From positions 2,914,001 through 2,978,000 of the forward strand of contig NZ_CP154625.1 in assembly GCF_051148895.1 (NCBI RefSeq): a stretch of DNA of 64,000 nt, written 5' to 3'. A model generated the notes under the pieces. That model searched no databases and was not told where the DNA came from. It saw nothing but the letters and a program-made list of their open reading frames with translations. Below, in pieces: positions 44,102 through 53,182 of the stretch (positions are counted from its first letter, which is position 1; the number at the start of each line of letters is the position of its first letter). Origin of the DNA: Terrisporobacter vanillatitrophus. Its GTDB lineage: Bacteria; Bacillota; Clostridia; Peptostreptococcales; Peptostreptococcaceae. A program made the position numbers and the translations under genes.

Positions 44102-45586
44102 TTAGTCAACATTTTGCTGACTTCTACCTTCCCAGAAATCAGCATTTTTAATTCCCAGAGGTACTGGATCAAATGTGATTTCATCACTAGATTTCCCAGA
44201 CTTCATCTGAGATTCGTAGTCTTTGAAACACTTCATTACTATATTTGAAAGTAATAGTATTGCTACTAAATTTAACCATGCCATAAGACCAACACCTATA
44301 TCACCCATTGTCCATGCAAGTCCTGCAGACTTAACACAACCAAAGAATGTCATACCAAGTAATACTAATTTTAAAGCATGAGTAGCCATTATATTACCTT
44401 TACCAGTTACCCTTTTAACTATATAGTTTAAATTAACTTCAGCTATATAATAGTAAGCCATTAATGTAGTAAATGCAAAGAAGAATAATGCTATGGCAAC
44501 AAATGCTGCACCAAATCCATTTATTAATGTGTTAACAGCACCTTGAGTATAAGCAGGTCCTATTTGATCAACTGTATATTGAGTACCTGCATTATATAAT
44601 ACTGTACCATCACCATTGAAAGTAGTATAGTTATCAGTTATTAATATCATAAATCCAGTTGCAGAGCAAACGAATAATGTATCAACATATACTGAGAAAG
44701 CCTGAACAAAACCTTGTTTTGCAGGGTGAGATACTTCAGCAGCTGAAGAAGCTTGTGGTCCAGTACCTTGACCAGCTTCATTTGAGTAAACTCCACGTTT
44801 TACACCCCAAGCTATAGTAGAACCTAATATACCTGCAAAAGTTTGTTCAGCACCAAATGCTGATTTGAATATTGTAGCTATAACTTCTGGTAAATGACCT
44901 ATATTAACTATTATTATAATTAAAGCCATTAATATATATGCTCCACCCATGAAAGGAACTATAAATTCTGCAGCAGAACCTATTCTTTTAATTCCACCAA
45001 ATATAACTATTCCAACTAATATAACTAATGCAATACCTGTTATTGTAACATTAATACCAAATGCATTATTTACAGCAGCAGCTATTGAGTTAGATTGAAC
45101 TCCCGGTAATAATATACCTATAGCTATAACTGTAACTATAGCAAATACCATACCGTAAGCTTTAGACCAACCTTTTTTACCAAAGCCTTTTTCTATGTAG
45201 TAAGCTGGACCACCACAGTATTGACCTTCATGCTCTTCTTTATATAGCTGGCCTAATGTAGATTCAGCAAATGCTGAACCTGCTCCTAGGAATGCTATTG
45301 CCCACATCCAAAATAATGCTCCTGGACCACCCCAAGCAATAGCTGTAGCAACACCTGCTATATTACCCGTTCCTATACGTCCCGCTAGTGCAGTACAGAA
45401 ACCTTGGAATGATGAAATACCTTGTTCAGATTTTTCACCTGCGAATAATAAATGTACCATTTCTTTGAGATTTCTAATTTGAGAGAATCTAGTTCTAAGA
45501 GAAAAATAAATCCCAGCACCTAGACATAAGTAAACTAGTGCATTACTCCATACGATGTTATTGACCGCATTAACTATGTTTTCCAT
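44102..45586 (-). CDS. Alanine/glycine:cation symporter family protein (AgcS)
   Basis: This membrane transporter imports alanine or glycine with sodium. The 494 residues include about ten or more hydrophobic segments and family blocks FQGFCTALAGRIGTGNIAGVATAIAWGGPGA near 60 and GVKRGVYSNEAGQGTGPQASSAAE near 265. The Asn-Gly-rich loops line the sodium site in this family. AGGAGGGG precedes the ATG. It is a single gene with its own terminator. Confidence 0.93.
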   Translation of the reverse strand: MENIVNAVNNIVWSNALVYLCLGAGIYFSLRTRFSQIRNLKEMVHLLFAGEKSEQGISSFQGFCTALAGRIGTGNIAGVATAIAWGGPGALFWMWAIAFLGAGSAFAESTLGQLYKEEHEGQYCGGPAYYIEKGFGKKGWSKAYGMVFAIVTVIAIGILLPGVQSNSIAAAVNNAFGINVTITGIALVILVGIVIFGGIKRIGSAAEFIVPFMGGAYILMALIIIIVNIGHLPEVIATIFKSAFGAEQTFAGILGSTIAWGVKRGVYSNEAGQGTGPQASSAAEVSHPAKQGFVQAFSVYVDTLFVCSATGFMILITDNYTTFNGDGTVLYNAGTQYTVDQIGPAYTQGAVNTLINGFGAAFVAIALFFFAFTTLMAYYYIAEVNLNYIVKRVTGKGNIMATHALKLVLLGMTFFGCVKSAGLAWTMGDIGVGLMAWLNLVAILLLSNIVMKCFKDYESQMKSGKSSDEITFDPVPLGIKNADFWEGRSQQNVD

Positions 45587-45963
45587 AAAACCCCTCCTAA
45601 TAATAAAATTTGTCCCTAAAAAAATTAATATACCTGCGAGTAAAAGATATATTTATTAAATTATATTTTTAACACTTCATTTTATAACTAAAAAGAATGC
45701 TAAAAACACATACCTTAATACTCATATTTAAATTAATTCTAGGTTTACTCCAAATTTCCTCTTTTTATTTTCATTTTTCTCAAAATTTTCTGAATCATTT
45801 TCCCAGTATAACTATTCTGATTTAACTATATATTCCAAATTATAATAAAAATTAAAAAACATATAAAATTATTATATTTTATAAAAAAGAGCTAAATTTA
45901 TTATATTCAAAATTTAGCTCTTTTTTATTATTTCAATATTGAATTTTTGTATCAAAATTATTT
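45587..45963. other. Intergenic region between spoIVA and agcS
   Basis: This 377-base gap holds the spoIVA terminator (45883-45926) and about 290 bases of AT-rich sequence in which no gene and no convincing promoter can be named. Confidence 0.65.
45883..45926 (-). terminator. Terminator after spoIVA
   Basis: AAAAAAGAGCTAAATTT (45883-45899) pairs with its reverse complement at 45910-45926. On the minus strand the GC part is followed by a T-run. Confidence 0.88.
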
Positions 45964-47436
45964 TTATAGCAAAATAGTTATTATATTACTACTACCTTCA
46001 TTAATAATTTTCTGTAAAGTTTTTTGAATTTTACATCTTATTTCTTCAGGCATAGTATACAATTTACTTTGTAATTGCTCTTTTACCAAATCATTTAATG
46101 ATTTACCAAACATATTTGATTCCCAAATTTCAGCTGGATTTTGTTCAAACTCTTCAAGTAAATATTTGATCATTTCTTCTCCTTGATTTTGATTTCCAAC
46201 TATAGGAGATACTTCCGTTGAAATATCTGCTTTTATTATATGAAGAGAAGGTGCATTTGCTTTTAATTTAATTCCATATTGTTTTCCTTGTTTTATAATT
46301 TCTGGTTCTTCTAAGCTAAGTTCATCAAGAGATGGTGCAACAACTCCATATCCTAAAGTTTTTGCATCACACAAAGCACTTTCTATCTTATCATACTCAA
46401 CTTTAACCTTTGATAATTTTGTAATTAAATTAAGTAATTGACAGTCTCCTTCAATTTTAAATCCACTTTGTTCTTCTAATATTTCATAGAACAATTCTTG
46501 CTTTGTACATACATCAATATTTATTACTCCTTCACCAAGACTTACATCATCTACTTCACAATCTTCTAAGAAAGGTAATTCATTAAATCCATGTACTACA
46601 GAATCTATATCTCTTATTTTATCAATAGATGCTATAGATTGCTTTAAAGTATTAATAATATTATTCTTAATCCAGTGATTATTAGGTAATCCTTCTACCC
46701 AATCTGGTAAATTAATTCTAATTTCAGCTAATGGGAAATCATATAAAACTGTTTCCATAACTTCCTCTATATCATTTTCATCCATTTGGTCCACATCCAT
46801 AGGTATTACAGGAACAGCATATTTTTCTTCTAAGTCATGTCTTAAAAATCCTGTTTCTTCACTATCTGGATATTTAGTATTTAATACTACTGCAAATGGT
46901 TTCTTTAATGCTTTTAATTCTTTTATGACTCTTTCTTCTGGAATTATATAGCTACTTCTATCAATGCCTGTAACAGATCCATCTGTAACTATTACAATTC
47001 CAATTGTAGAGTGATCTTTGATAACTTTTTTTGTTCCTATTTCTGCAGCTTTTTCAAAAGTCATAGCTTCTTTTGACCATGGTGTAGATACTAGTCTTTG
47101 CTTTCCGTCTTCTTCATGACCTAAAGCCCCATCAACTATGTATCCTACGCAGTCCACCATTCTGACTTTTAGAGATACAGTGTCTTTAATTTTTATTTCA
47201 ACGCCATCAGCTGGAACAAATTTAGGCTCAACTGTCATTATGGTTTTACCTGAACCACTTTGAGGTATTTCATCTTTAGTTCTTTCTCTTTTGAAGTCAT
47301 TTTCTATGTTAGGTAACACAAGGGTTTCCATAAATCTTCTAATAAACGTTGATTTTCCTGTTCTAACAGGTCCAACAACACCTATATATATGTCGCCTTG
47401 AGTTCTTTTAGCAATGTCTTCATATATATTGTTCAT
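45964..47436 (-). CDS. spoIVA: Stage IV sporulation protein A (spore coat ATPase)
   Basis: SpoIVA is the ATP-hydrolysing scaffold that polymerises on the forespore and founds the coat. The 490-residue form starts at the ATG at 47436, shortly after AGGAGGG. The N-terminal ATPase domain opens MNNIYEDIAKRTQGDIYIGV and its Walker A is GPVRTGKSTF, followed by the Sensor-threonine region EPKFVPADG and DCVGYIVDG Walker B-type strand; the C-terminal part is the conserved SpoIVA polymerisation domain. It lies downstream of gpsA. Its ribosome binding site is enclosed by a long hairpin, described separately. Confidence 0.96.
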   Translation of the reverse strand: MNNIYEDIAKRTQGDIYIGVVGPVRTGKSTFIRRFMETLVLPNIENDFKRERTKDEIPQSGSGKTIMTVEPKFVPADGVEIKIKDTVSLKVRMVDCVGYIVDGALGHEEDGKQRLVSTPWSKEAMTFEKAAEIGTKKVIKDHSTIGIVIVTDGSVTGIDRSSYIIPEERVIKELKALKKPFAVVLNTKYPDSEETGFLRHDLEEKYAVPVIPMDVDQMDENDIEEVMETVLYDFPLAEIRINLPDWVEGLPNNHWIKNNIINTLKQSIASIDKIRDIDSVVHGFNELPFLEDCEVDDVSLGEGVINIDVCTKQELFYEILEEQSGFKIEGDCQLLNLITKLSKVKVEYDKIESALCDAKTLGYGVVAPSLDELSLEEPEIIKQGKQYGIKLKANAPSLHIIKADISTEVSPIVGNQNQGEEMIKYLLEEFEQNPAEIWESNMFGKSLNDLVKEQLQSKLYTMPEEIRCKIQKTLQKIINEGSSNIITILL

Positions 47437-47439
47437 AAT

Positions 47440-47490
47440 AATTCCCTCCTGCATATAATTTCTTAGTTAATTATATTTCAGGAGGGAATT
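47440..47490 (-). promoter_or_regulatory. Hairpin that sequesters the spoIVA ribosome binding site
   Basis: On the minus strand AATTCCCTCCTG (47490-47479) pairs perfectly with CAGGAGGGAATT (47451-47440), and inside this ATATAATT/AATTATAT adds eight more pairs, leaving an 8-nt loop. AGGAGGG, the spoIVA ribosome binding site, is in the 3' arm, and the ATG follows 3 nt after the stem. No T-run follows on this strand, so it is not a terminator for gpsA. It would mask translation on any transcript that begins upstream of it. Confidence 0.75.
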
Positions 47491-47532
47491 TTTTATTACA
47501 TATATATTTATACCTTATTTAATAAATATCTA

Positions 47533-48555
47533 TTATTTGAATAAGCCGTTATTAACTACTTCTTCCATTTCATGCTTCTTTGATCTAGTCATTAGTTCTA
47601 GAACAGCTTCATTAGGATTAGCACCTTCATACAAAACTGAATATATAGCTTCTGTTATTGGCATATCAATATTTAAATCTCTAGAAACTTTATATGCTAC
47701 TTCTGTGGCAGTTATTCCTTCGACTACCATTTGAACTTCATCTAATGTTTCTTCTAAAGATTTACCTTGACCCATAAGTATACCAGCTCTTCTATTTCTA
47801 CTATACATACTTGTACAAGTAACAATTAAATCACCTATACCTGCAAGTCCCGTAAAAGTATTCACGTTAGCTCCCATAGCAACTCCAAGTCTTCCGATTT
47901 CTGCAATTCCTCTTGTCATTAAAGCTGCCTTTGTGTTATCTCCATAACCTAAACCATCACACATTCCTGCACCAAAAGCTATAATATTTTTTAATGCTCC
48001 ACCAAGTTCTACCCCTATTATATCAGGATTAGTATAAACTCTAAGAGATGGGCTCATAAAAGCATCTTGTACTTCCTGAGCATATTTTATTTCTTCACAA
48101 GCTGCAACTAAAGTGGTTGGCATATATTTAGAAACTTCCTCTGCATGTGAAGGTCCCGATAATGTTACATAAGGATTATTAGGTAACTCTTCTTTCACCA
48201 CATCTGAAAGTCTAAGTCCACTTCCTTTTTCTAAACCTTTTGCCACATCAACTAAAATTTGCTCATTCTTAATGAAAGATTTAATTTGATTACACACGCT
48301 TCTTACTGCTTGAGATGGAACTGCAAGTACTACAATTTCACTATCTTTTATAACTTCCTCTAAATCATTAGAAACTATTAAGTCTTCTGGGAAAACAACA
48401 TCCGGTAAAAACTTACTATTTTTTCTAGTGTCATTTATTTCTTTAACTTGATCATTATCTCTCGTCCACATGAAAACTTTATAATTATTTTTATGTAAGC
48501 TAAGAGCTAGTGCACTACCCCAGCTTCCAGCACCTATAACACACATCTTCTTCAT
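47533..48555 (-). CDS. gpsA: NAD(P)-dependent glycerol-3-phosphate dehydrogenase
   Basis: This enzyme makes sn-glycerol 3-phosphate for phospholipids. The 340-residue form starts at the ATG at 48555 behind AGGTGGTG. The Rossmann motif VIGAGSWGSALA is at the N terminus; the active-site block GGALKNIIAFGAGMCDGLGYGDNTKAALMTRG contains the catalytic Lys. It follows plsY by about 25 nt; PlsY uses its product. Confidence 0.96.
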   Translation of the reverse strand: MKKMCVIGAGSWGSALALSLHKNNYKVFMWTRDNDQVKEINDTRKNSKFLPDVVFPEDLIVSNDLEEVIKDSEIVVLAVPSQAVRSVCNQIKSFIKNEQILVDVAKGLEKGSGLRLSDVVKEELPNNPYVTLSGPSHAEEVSKYMPTTLVAACEEIKYAQEVQDAFMSPSLRVYTNPDIIGVELGGALKNIIAFGAGMCDGLGYGDNTKAALMTRGIAEIGRLGVAMGANVNTFTGLAGIGDLIVTCTSMYSRNRRAGILMGQGKSLEETLDEVQMVVEGITATEVAYKVSRDLNIDMPITEAIYSVLYEGANPNEAVLELMTRSKKHEMEEVVNNGLFK

Positions 48556-48580
48556 AATAAACACCACCTAGTATAGTAAT

Positions 48581-49189
48581 TTAATTTTTCTTTTGTCCTA
48601 TTTTTCTTTCTGTACCATTTAGTAATCGTTTAATATTTTCTTTATGGGTTATTGCTACTGATATGGTTAAAAACAATGTAACTAAAATACCTTCAGTATT
48701 ATGATTTATAAGCATGATTATAAGAGATAAACCAATACCTAGTATAGAGCCTAAAGAAACATACTTAGTTATAGCTACTATTATTATAAAAAATCCTAAA
48801 CATATTAGCGCAACTAGAGGGTTCATTCCTAGCATAGATCCTAAAGAAGTTGCAACACCTTTACCACCTTTGAATCCAAGAAAGACAGGGTAATTGTGAC
48901 CAAGTACAACAGCAACAACTGCTAAATAAGCACAAATGCTTTGGTCTATATTAACGCCATAAGCTATTAACTTTGCTATTAATACTGCTATTAACCCTTT
49001 CAAAACATCTCCAACAAAAGTTAATGCTCCTGCTTTTTTACCTAATGTTCTAAGTACATTTGTAGAGCCCGCATTACCAGAACCCTGAGTTCTTATATCA
49101 ACTCCAGCAATTCTCTTTGCTACTATATATGAAGTTGATATATTCCCAAGAAGGTAGGCAATTATAATTATACTTAAATAAATTAACAT
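48581..49189 (-). CDS. plsY: Acyl-phosphate:glycerol-3-phosphate acyltransferase PlsY
   Basis: This membrane enzyme forms lysophosphatidic acid. The 202 residues span five or more hydrophobic segments and contain the three family motifs GNISTSYIVAK, GSGNAGSTNVLRTLG and GHNYPVFLGFKGGKGVATSLG. It lies between der and gpsA, the standard arrangement. Confidence 0.96.
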   Translation of the reverse strand: MLIYLSIIIIAYLLGNISTSYIVAKRIAGVDIRTQGSGNAGSTNVLRTLGKKAGALTFVGDVLKGLIAVLIAKLIAYGVNIDQSICAYLAVVAVVLGHNYPVFLGFKGGKGVATSLGSMLGMNPLVALICLGFFIIIVAITKYVSLGSILGIGLSLIIMLINHNTEGILVTLFLTISVAITHKENIKRLLNGTERKIGQKKN

Positions 49190-49207
49190 ATTAACCTCCT
49201 AAAGTTT

Positions 49208-50533
49208 CTACCTTTTTCTATCCTTTTCCCTATATTCAAATTGCATTGATGTTCCTTCAAATCCAAAGTTTTCTCTTATTTTATTTTCTAAGTATCTTTG
49301 GTATGAGAAGTGAGTTAAATCTTTACTGTTTATATATAAAGTAATCTTTGGTGGCTTAGTTCCCGTTTGAGCACCATAGTATATTTTAAGCCTCTTACCT
49401 TTATCTGATGGTGGTTGATTAAGCATTACAGCTTCACCAATTACATCGTTTAATTGAGAAGTACTTACACGCTTAGAGTGTTCTGCCGCTACTTTATCTA
49501 CTGTATCTAGTATCTTGCTCATTCTTTGGTTAGTTAGTGCTGATACAAATAATATTGGAGCATATTTCATGAATGGGAACATATCTCTTATCTCATTTGT
49601 ATAGTTTCCAAGTGTCTTATTGTCTTTTTCTACTAAATCCCATTTGTTTACTACAAATATGCAAGCTTTACCTTCATCATGAGCAATACCTGCAACCTTT
49701 GTATCTTGCTCTGTAACACCTTCTGTAGCATCTATAACTATTAACACTACATCAGCTCTAGACACTGCAGACATAGCTCTAAGTACTGAGAATTTTTCAA
49801 CTCTTTCATATACCTTACTTTTTCTTCTTATACCAGCTGTATCTATTAATAAATACTGTTGATCACCTTTTTCAAAATATGTGTCAACTGCATCTCTTGT
49901 TGTTCCTGCAATTGGACTTACTATAACTCTATCTTCTCCTAATATTTTGTTAAGGATAGATGATTTACCTGCATTAGGTTTACCAGTTATAGCAACTCTT
50001 ATTATATCTTCGTTATACTCAGTATTTAATCCTTCTGGGAAGTTTTCAACTATTTCATCTAATAAATCTCCAAGCCCCATAGCATTGGCACTTGATATTG
50101 GATGTGGCTGTCCCAGTCCTAATTCGTAGAAGTCATATATATTGTCTTCTAAGTTTATATTATCTATTTTATTTACAGCTAAAATAACTGGTTTATTTGT
50201 CTTTCTTAGCATTAATCCTACTTCTCTGTCTGCAGAAGTTATTCCACTTTTTCCATCAACAACAAACACTATTACATGAGCCATATCCATAGCAAGCATT
50301 GCTTGATTTCTCATTTGAGTTAGTATTATATCGTCATTTTCAGGCTCAATTCCTCCTGTGTCTATTAATGTGAAGTACTTGTTTAACCACTCTACTTCTG
50401 TAAATATTCTATCTCTAGTAACACCTGGTGTGTCCTCTACTATTGATATTCTTTTTCCTGCTAATTTATTAAATAACGTAGATTTTCCAACATTTGGTCT
50501 ACCTACTACTGCAACTATGGGTCTATTATCCAT
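49208..50533 (-). CDS. der: Ribosome biogenesis GTPase Der (EngA)
   Basis: Der carries two GTPase domains in tandem and a KH-like domain, and is needed for 50S maturation. In 441 residues the first domain shows GRPNVGKSTLFN and DTGGIE, with NKID; the second has GKPNAGKSSILN, DTAGI and NKWD. The C-terminal KH-like region closes the protein. The order DUF512-der-plsY-gpsA is the usual clostridial one. Confidence 0.96.
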   Translation of the reverse strand: MDNRPIVAVVGRPNVGKSTLFNKLAGKRISIVEDTPGVTRDRIFTEVEWLNKYFTLIDTGGIEPENDDIILTQMRNQAMLAMDMAHVIVFVVDGKSGITSADREVGLMLRKTNKPVILAVNKIDNINLEDNIYDFYELGLGQPHPISSANAMGLGDLLDEIVENFPEGLNTEYNEDIIRVAITGKPNAGKSSILNKILGEDRVIVSPIAGTTRDAVDTYFEKGDQQYLLIDTAGIRRKSKVYERVEKFSVLRAMSAVSRADVVLIVIDATEGVTEQDTKVAGIAHDEGKACIFVVNKWDLVEKDNKTLGNYTNEIRDMFPFMKYAPILFVSALTNQRMSKILDTVDKVAAEHSKRVSTSQLNDVIGEAVMLNQPPSDKGKRLKIYYGAQTGTKPPKITLYINSKDLTHFSYQRYLENKIRENFGFEGTSMQFEYREKDRKR

Positions 50534-50547
50534 ATTTATTCTCCTTC

Positions 50548-51879
50548 CTATTTAGTTATCTTGTCTACTACATCAGTACCTTCATTTTCACATGGTACTA
50601 CTTCTAAATTTAATTTTTCTTCTAATTCTTTTAAAGTTATATTGTCTAAGAAAATTTCTTCATCAGCTTTCATCATAGACCTAGTAATATACAATGCTTC
50701 ACCTAAGTCTTCATTTTTCAATTGATCGATTAAATCAGTAGCCGTTAAAAGTCCGCTAACTGTTATTGTTTCTCCAAAGAAATTATTTTTAATTTTATAT
50801 ACATTAATTTCTATATTTTTAAATTTCTCCATTATTTTATTAGCCATACGGCACATAAATTCATGAGCAGATTTTCCTGTTGCAATGGATACTTTTTTTG
50901 TTTTACACAATTTAATATCAGAAATTGTATCTAAATATTGCACAATTTCCGTTCCCATTTTTGTTATCATTCCAACACCATCTTCAAATTGGTCAAATCC
51001 CTCATATTCACCATATTTTAATAATGGCCTTTTTGCAAGAATATAAAACTCATCTGATAAAAATGCAAATCTAGTATTTAATTTATACAAATATTTTTCT
51101 TGTAATTTATGAATTTGATCAATAGCATCTCCTGCACTTTTTTCATCAAAAATATCAAGTCTAGCAAGATTATCTCTATATCTAGTAATTCCAACTGGAA
51201 CAATAGCTGCACTTTTCACATAAGGATGTAAGCTTGATAAATCTTCCAATGTTCTTTCTAACTCTTCTTTATCATTATATCCTGGACATAATACAATTTG
51301 AGCATTCATTTCAATACCTGCGTCTGCAAGTCTTCTCATTATATCTATTAGCTTTCCTGCAAATTTATTGTTTATCATTTTTCTTCTTAATTCAGGATTT
51401 GTAGTATGTACAGAAATATTTATTGGACTAATTCTATATCTTATTATATTATTAATATCATCCTCACTCATATTAGTTAAAGTAACGAAATTTCCTTGTA
51501 AGAAAGATAGTCTTGAATCATCATCTTTAAAATAAAGTGTTTCTCTCATACCTTCTGGTAATTGGTCTATAAAGCAAAATACACATTTATTTCTGCAACT
51601 TTTAGCTTTATCTATTATAGGATTAGTAAATTCTATGCCTAGTTCTTCATCATAATCTTTTTCAATTTCGTATAAATATATCTTTCCATTTTTTTGTTTT
51701 TGAATTTCTAGCTCAATATATTCTTCACTTATTAAAAATCTATACTGAATTATATCTTCAACTCTTTCTTTATTTACAGATAGAAGTATATCACCAACTT
51801 CAATACCTATTTCATCTGCAATACTATCCTTATAAACTTTACTTACTATATTATTAATATTTTTTACGTTTACTTCCAT
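50548..51879 (-). CDS. DUF512 domain-containing radical-SAM-like protein
   Basis: The 443-residue protein has an N-terminal PDZ-like part (about 8-60), a radical-SAM-type iron-sulfur motif CRNKCVFCFIDQLP near 90-104, and the conserved block LSFLQGNFVTLTNM, which with the C-terminal DUF512 defines the family. I use the ATG at 51879, with GTGGTGA about ten bases ahead; the GTG six codons in front overlaps that site. Function is unknown in general; the fixed position ahead of der suggests a housekeeping role. Confidence 0.9.
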   Translation of the reverse strand: MEVNVKNINNIVSKVYKDSIADEIGIEVGDILLSVNKERVEDIIQYRFLISEEYIELEIQKQKNGKIYLYEIEKDYDEELGIEFTNPIIDKAKSCRNKCVFCFIDQLPEGMRETLYFKDDDSRLSFLQGNFVTLTNMSEDDINNIIRYRISPINISVHTTNPELRRKMINNKFAGKLIDIMRRLADAGIEMNAQIVLCPGYNDKEELERTLEDLSSLHPYVKSAAIVPVGITRYRDNLARLDIFDEKSAGDAIDQIHKLQEKYLYKLNTRFAFLSDEFYILAKRPLLKYGEYEGFDQFEDGVGMITKMGTEIVQYLDTISDIKLCKTKKVSIATGKSAHEFMCRMANKIMEKFKNIEINVYKIKNNFFGETITVSGLLTATDLIDQLKNEDLGEALYITRSMMKADEEIFLDNITLKELEEKLNLEVVPCENEGTDVVDKITK

Positions 51880-52006
51880 TTTGCATATCACCACTTTTCC
51901 ACATAAATGTATTATCTAATTTTAGATGTAAATACATCATTTAATCATACATGATTTAAAAAAATTAGTCAACTTGTATCTACACTCCCATCTTATAAAT
52001 TAACAA

Positions 52007-52027
52007 AAGGTACCCCTAAGGTACCTT
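52007..52027 (-). terminator. Terminator after the YIEGIA capping-subunit gene
   Basis: AAGGTACC (52007-52014) pairs with GGTACCTT (52020-52027) around a 5-nt loop, followed on the minus strand by TTGTTAATTT. It overlaps the stop codon of the small gene. Confidence 0.75.
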
Positions 52028-52226
52028 AATGTCTTACTACTATAAGAATTTCCTCAGTTATTTGATGAACCATACCATCCACACATTTTGCAACTAATAA
52101 AGCTTTATTTTGCATGTCATCATCATCACTTGCATAAAATAGAGGACATCCTCCTGATATACTCATATTTTTATCTGTAGTTATTACCGCCAAGGTATAT
52201 GAATTGATACCTATATCATTTCCCAT
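52026..52226 (-). CDS. Small YIEGIA-associated (capping complex) protein
   Basis: This 66-residue protein follows the second YIEGIA gene directly: its ATG begins right after the stop of the gene at 52227. It has the features of the small companion family of YIEGIA proteins (start MGNDIGINSYTLAVITTD, middle GGCPLFYASDDDDMQNK and the end TEEILIVVRH). No membrane segment is seen. Function is not known; association with YIEGIA proteins is from gene context. Confidence 0.8.
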   Translation of the reverse strand: MGNDIGINSYTLAVITTDKNMSISGGCPLFYASDDDDMQNKALLVAKCVDGMVHQITEEILIVVRH

Positions 52227-53159
52227 CTATTTAATTTCCTTTCCTTCAATTTTCAGATTTTTTAATGCTAAGTTTTTACCTCTAGCACTATCAAGTATTG
52301 GGCAAGATTTAACTGCCTCTATTACTTTTCTTTCATCTCTTTCCATTGGTATAAACGCTATATAAATAGCTTGACTAGCTGGATCTTTTCTTGGTATAGG
52401 AGTAAAGGCAGGCTCATCATTTTCTTTAAGAACTCCAAGTCTTGAATATAAATTATAGCATATTGCCTGTCTTTGACCAGGATAATTTAAAATACCTGCA
52501 TTAGCATAGCTATTATTTTTAGGTCTTATTTCAATTCCTATACCATCTTTTAAATACCTCTCTCTATCTCTTTTTAAACCAACATTTGTTATCCCCTTTA
52601 AGTTGCCAACTTTTAATAAAGTCCCATTAACAAAACTAATATCTACAATAGATACTTCTGCTATATTAGCTATACATTGTCTTGATAATGCTTTTTTAAG
52701 AAGAAAAGCTATTGATAGACCAATTATAGTGCTTATTATTGTAGCTGAATTATCACTAATATTAGTTTCATTGCTTAGTCCATAGAAACATGCAACTGTT
52801 ATAAATGACGTTACAATACACATATAATTTCTCATTTCATAAGTTCTAGCTATTTCTTCAATAAATGAATTTCCTCTAGGAACTAACTGAGTAGGTTCCA
52901 AATCTTGTAAAGAATGTCTTCTACTACTTCTTACTTGTCTAAATTGTTCTGCTGCTAAGGATAAAAATGTAATTGATGTATAAGATCTATTTATCAAAGC
53001 TGGAATTAATAATGCTCCTAGTGAAGATGCCACAAAAGCTAATACTATTTGTGTCGTTAATATATTAGGTTGGGTTGGGTATTGTTTATCATCAAGATTT
53101 AACATTATTAATCTTGAAATAACGCCTATTGTTAACCCTATAAAAAATATTTTGTCCAT
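52227..53159 (-). CDS. YIEGIA family membrane protein (second copy)
   Basis: This 310-residue protein has N-terminal hydrophobic segments (about 3-20 and 36-60) and two more near 112-155. The family hallmark is present in changed form, SFIEEIARTYEMRNY (about 97-111), and the start GVISRLIMLNLDDKQYPTQP matches its neighbour. The other copy shares order and spacing of all blocks, so the two arose by tandem duplication. It lies 23 nt after the first copy. YIEGIA proteins occur in spore formers; a spore-envelope role is inferred. Confidence 0.85.
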   Translation of the reverse strand: MDKIFFIGLTIGVISRLIMLNLDDKQYPTQPNILTTQIVLAFVASSLGALLIPALINRSYTSITFLSLAAEQFRQVRSSRRHSLQDLEPTQLVPRGNSFIEEIARTYEMRNYMCIVTSFITVACFYGLSNETNISDNSATIISTIIGLSIAFLLKKALSRQCIANIAEVSIVDISFVNGTLLKVGNLKGITNVGLKRDRERYLKDGIGIEIRPKNNSYANAGILNYPGQRQAICYNLYSRLGVLKENDEPAFTPIPRKDPASQAIYIAFIPMERDERKVIEAVKSCPILDSARGKNLALKNLKIEGKEIK

Positions 53160-53182
53160 TTACTCACCTCTTTTAATCACTT

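Noticed and set aside
51974..51990. TATCTACACTCCC, similar to the reversed left end of the IS256 element
   Set aside because: Only 13 bases match, with no second end, no duplication and no transposase nearby; probably chance.
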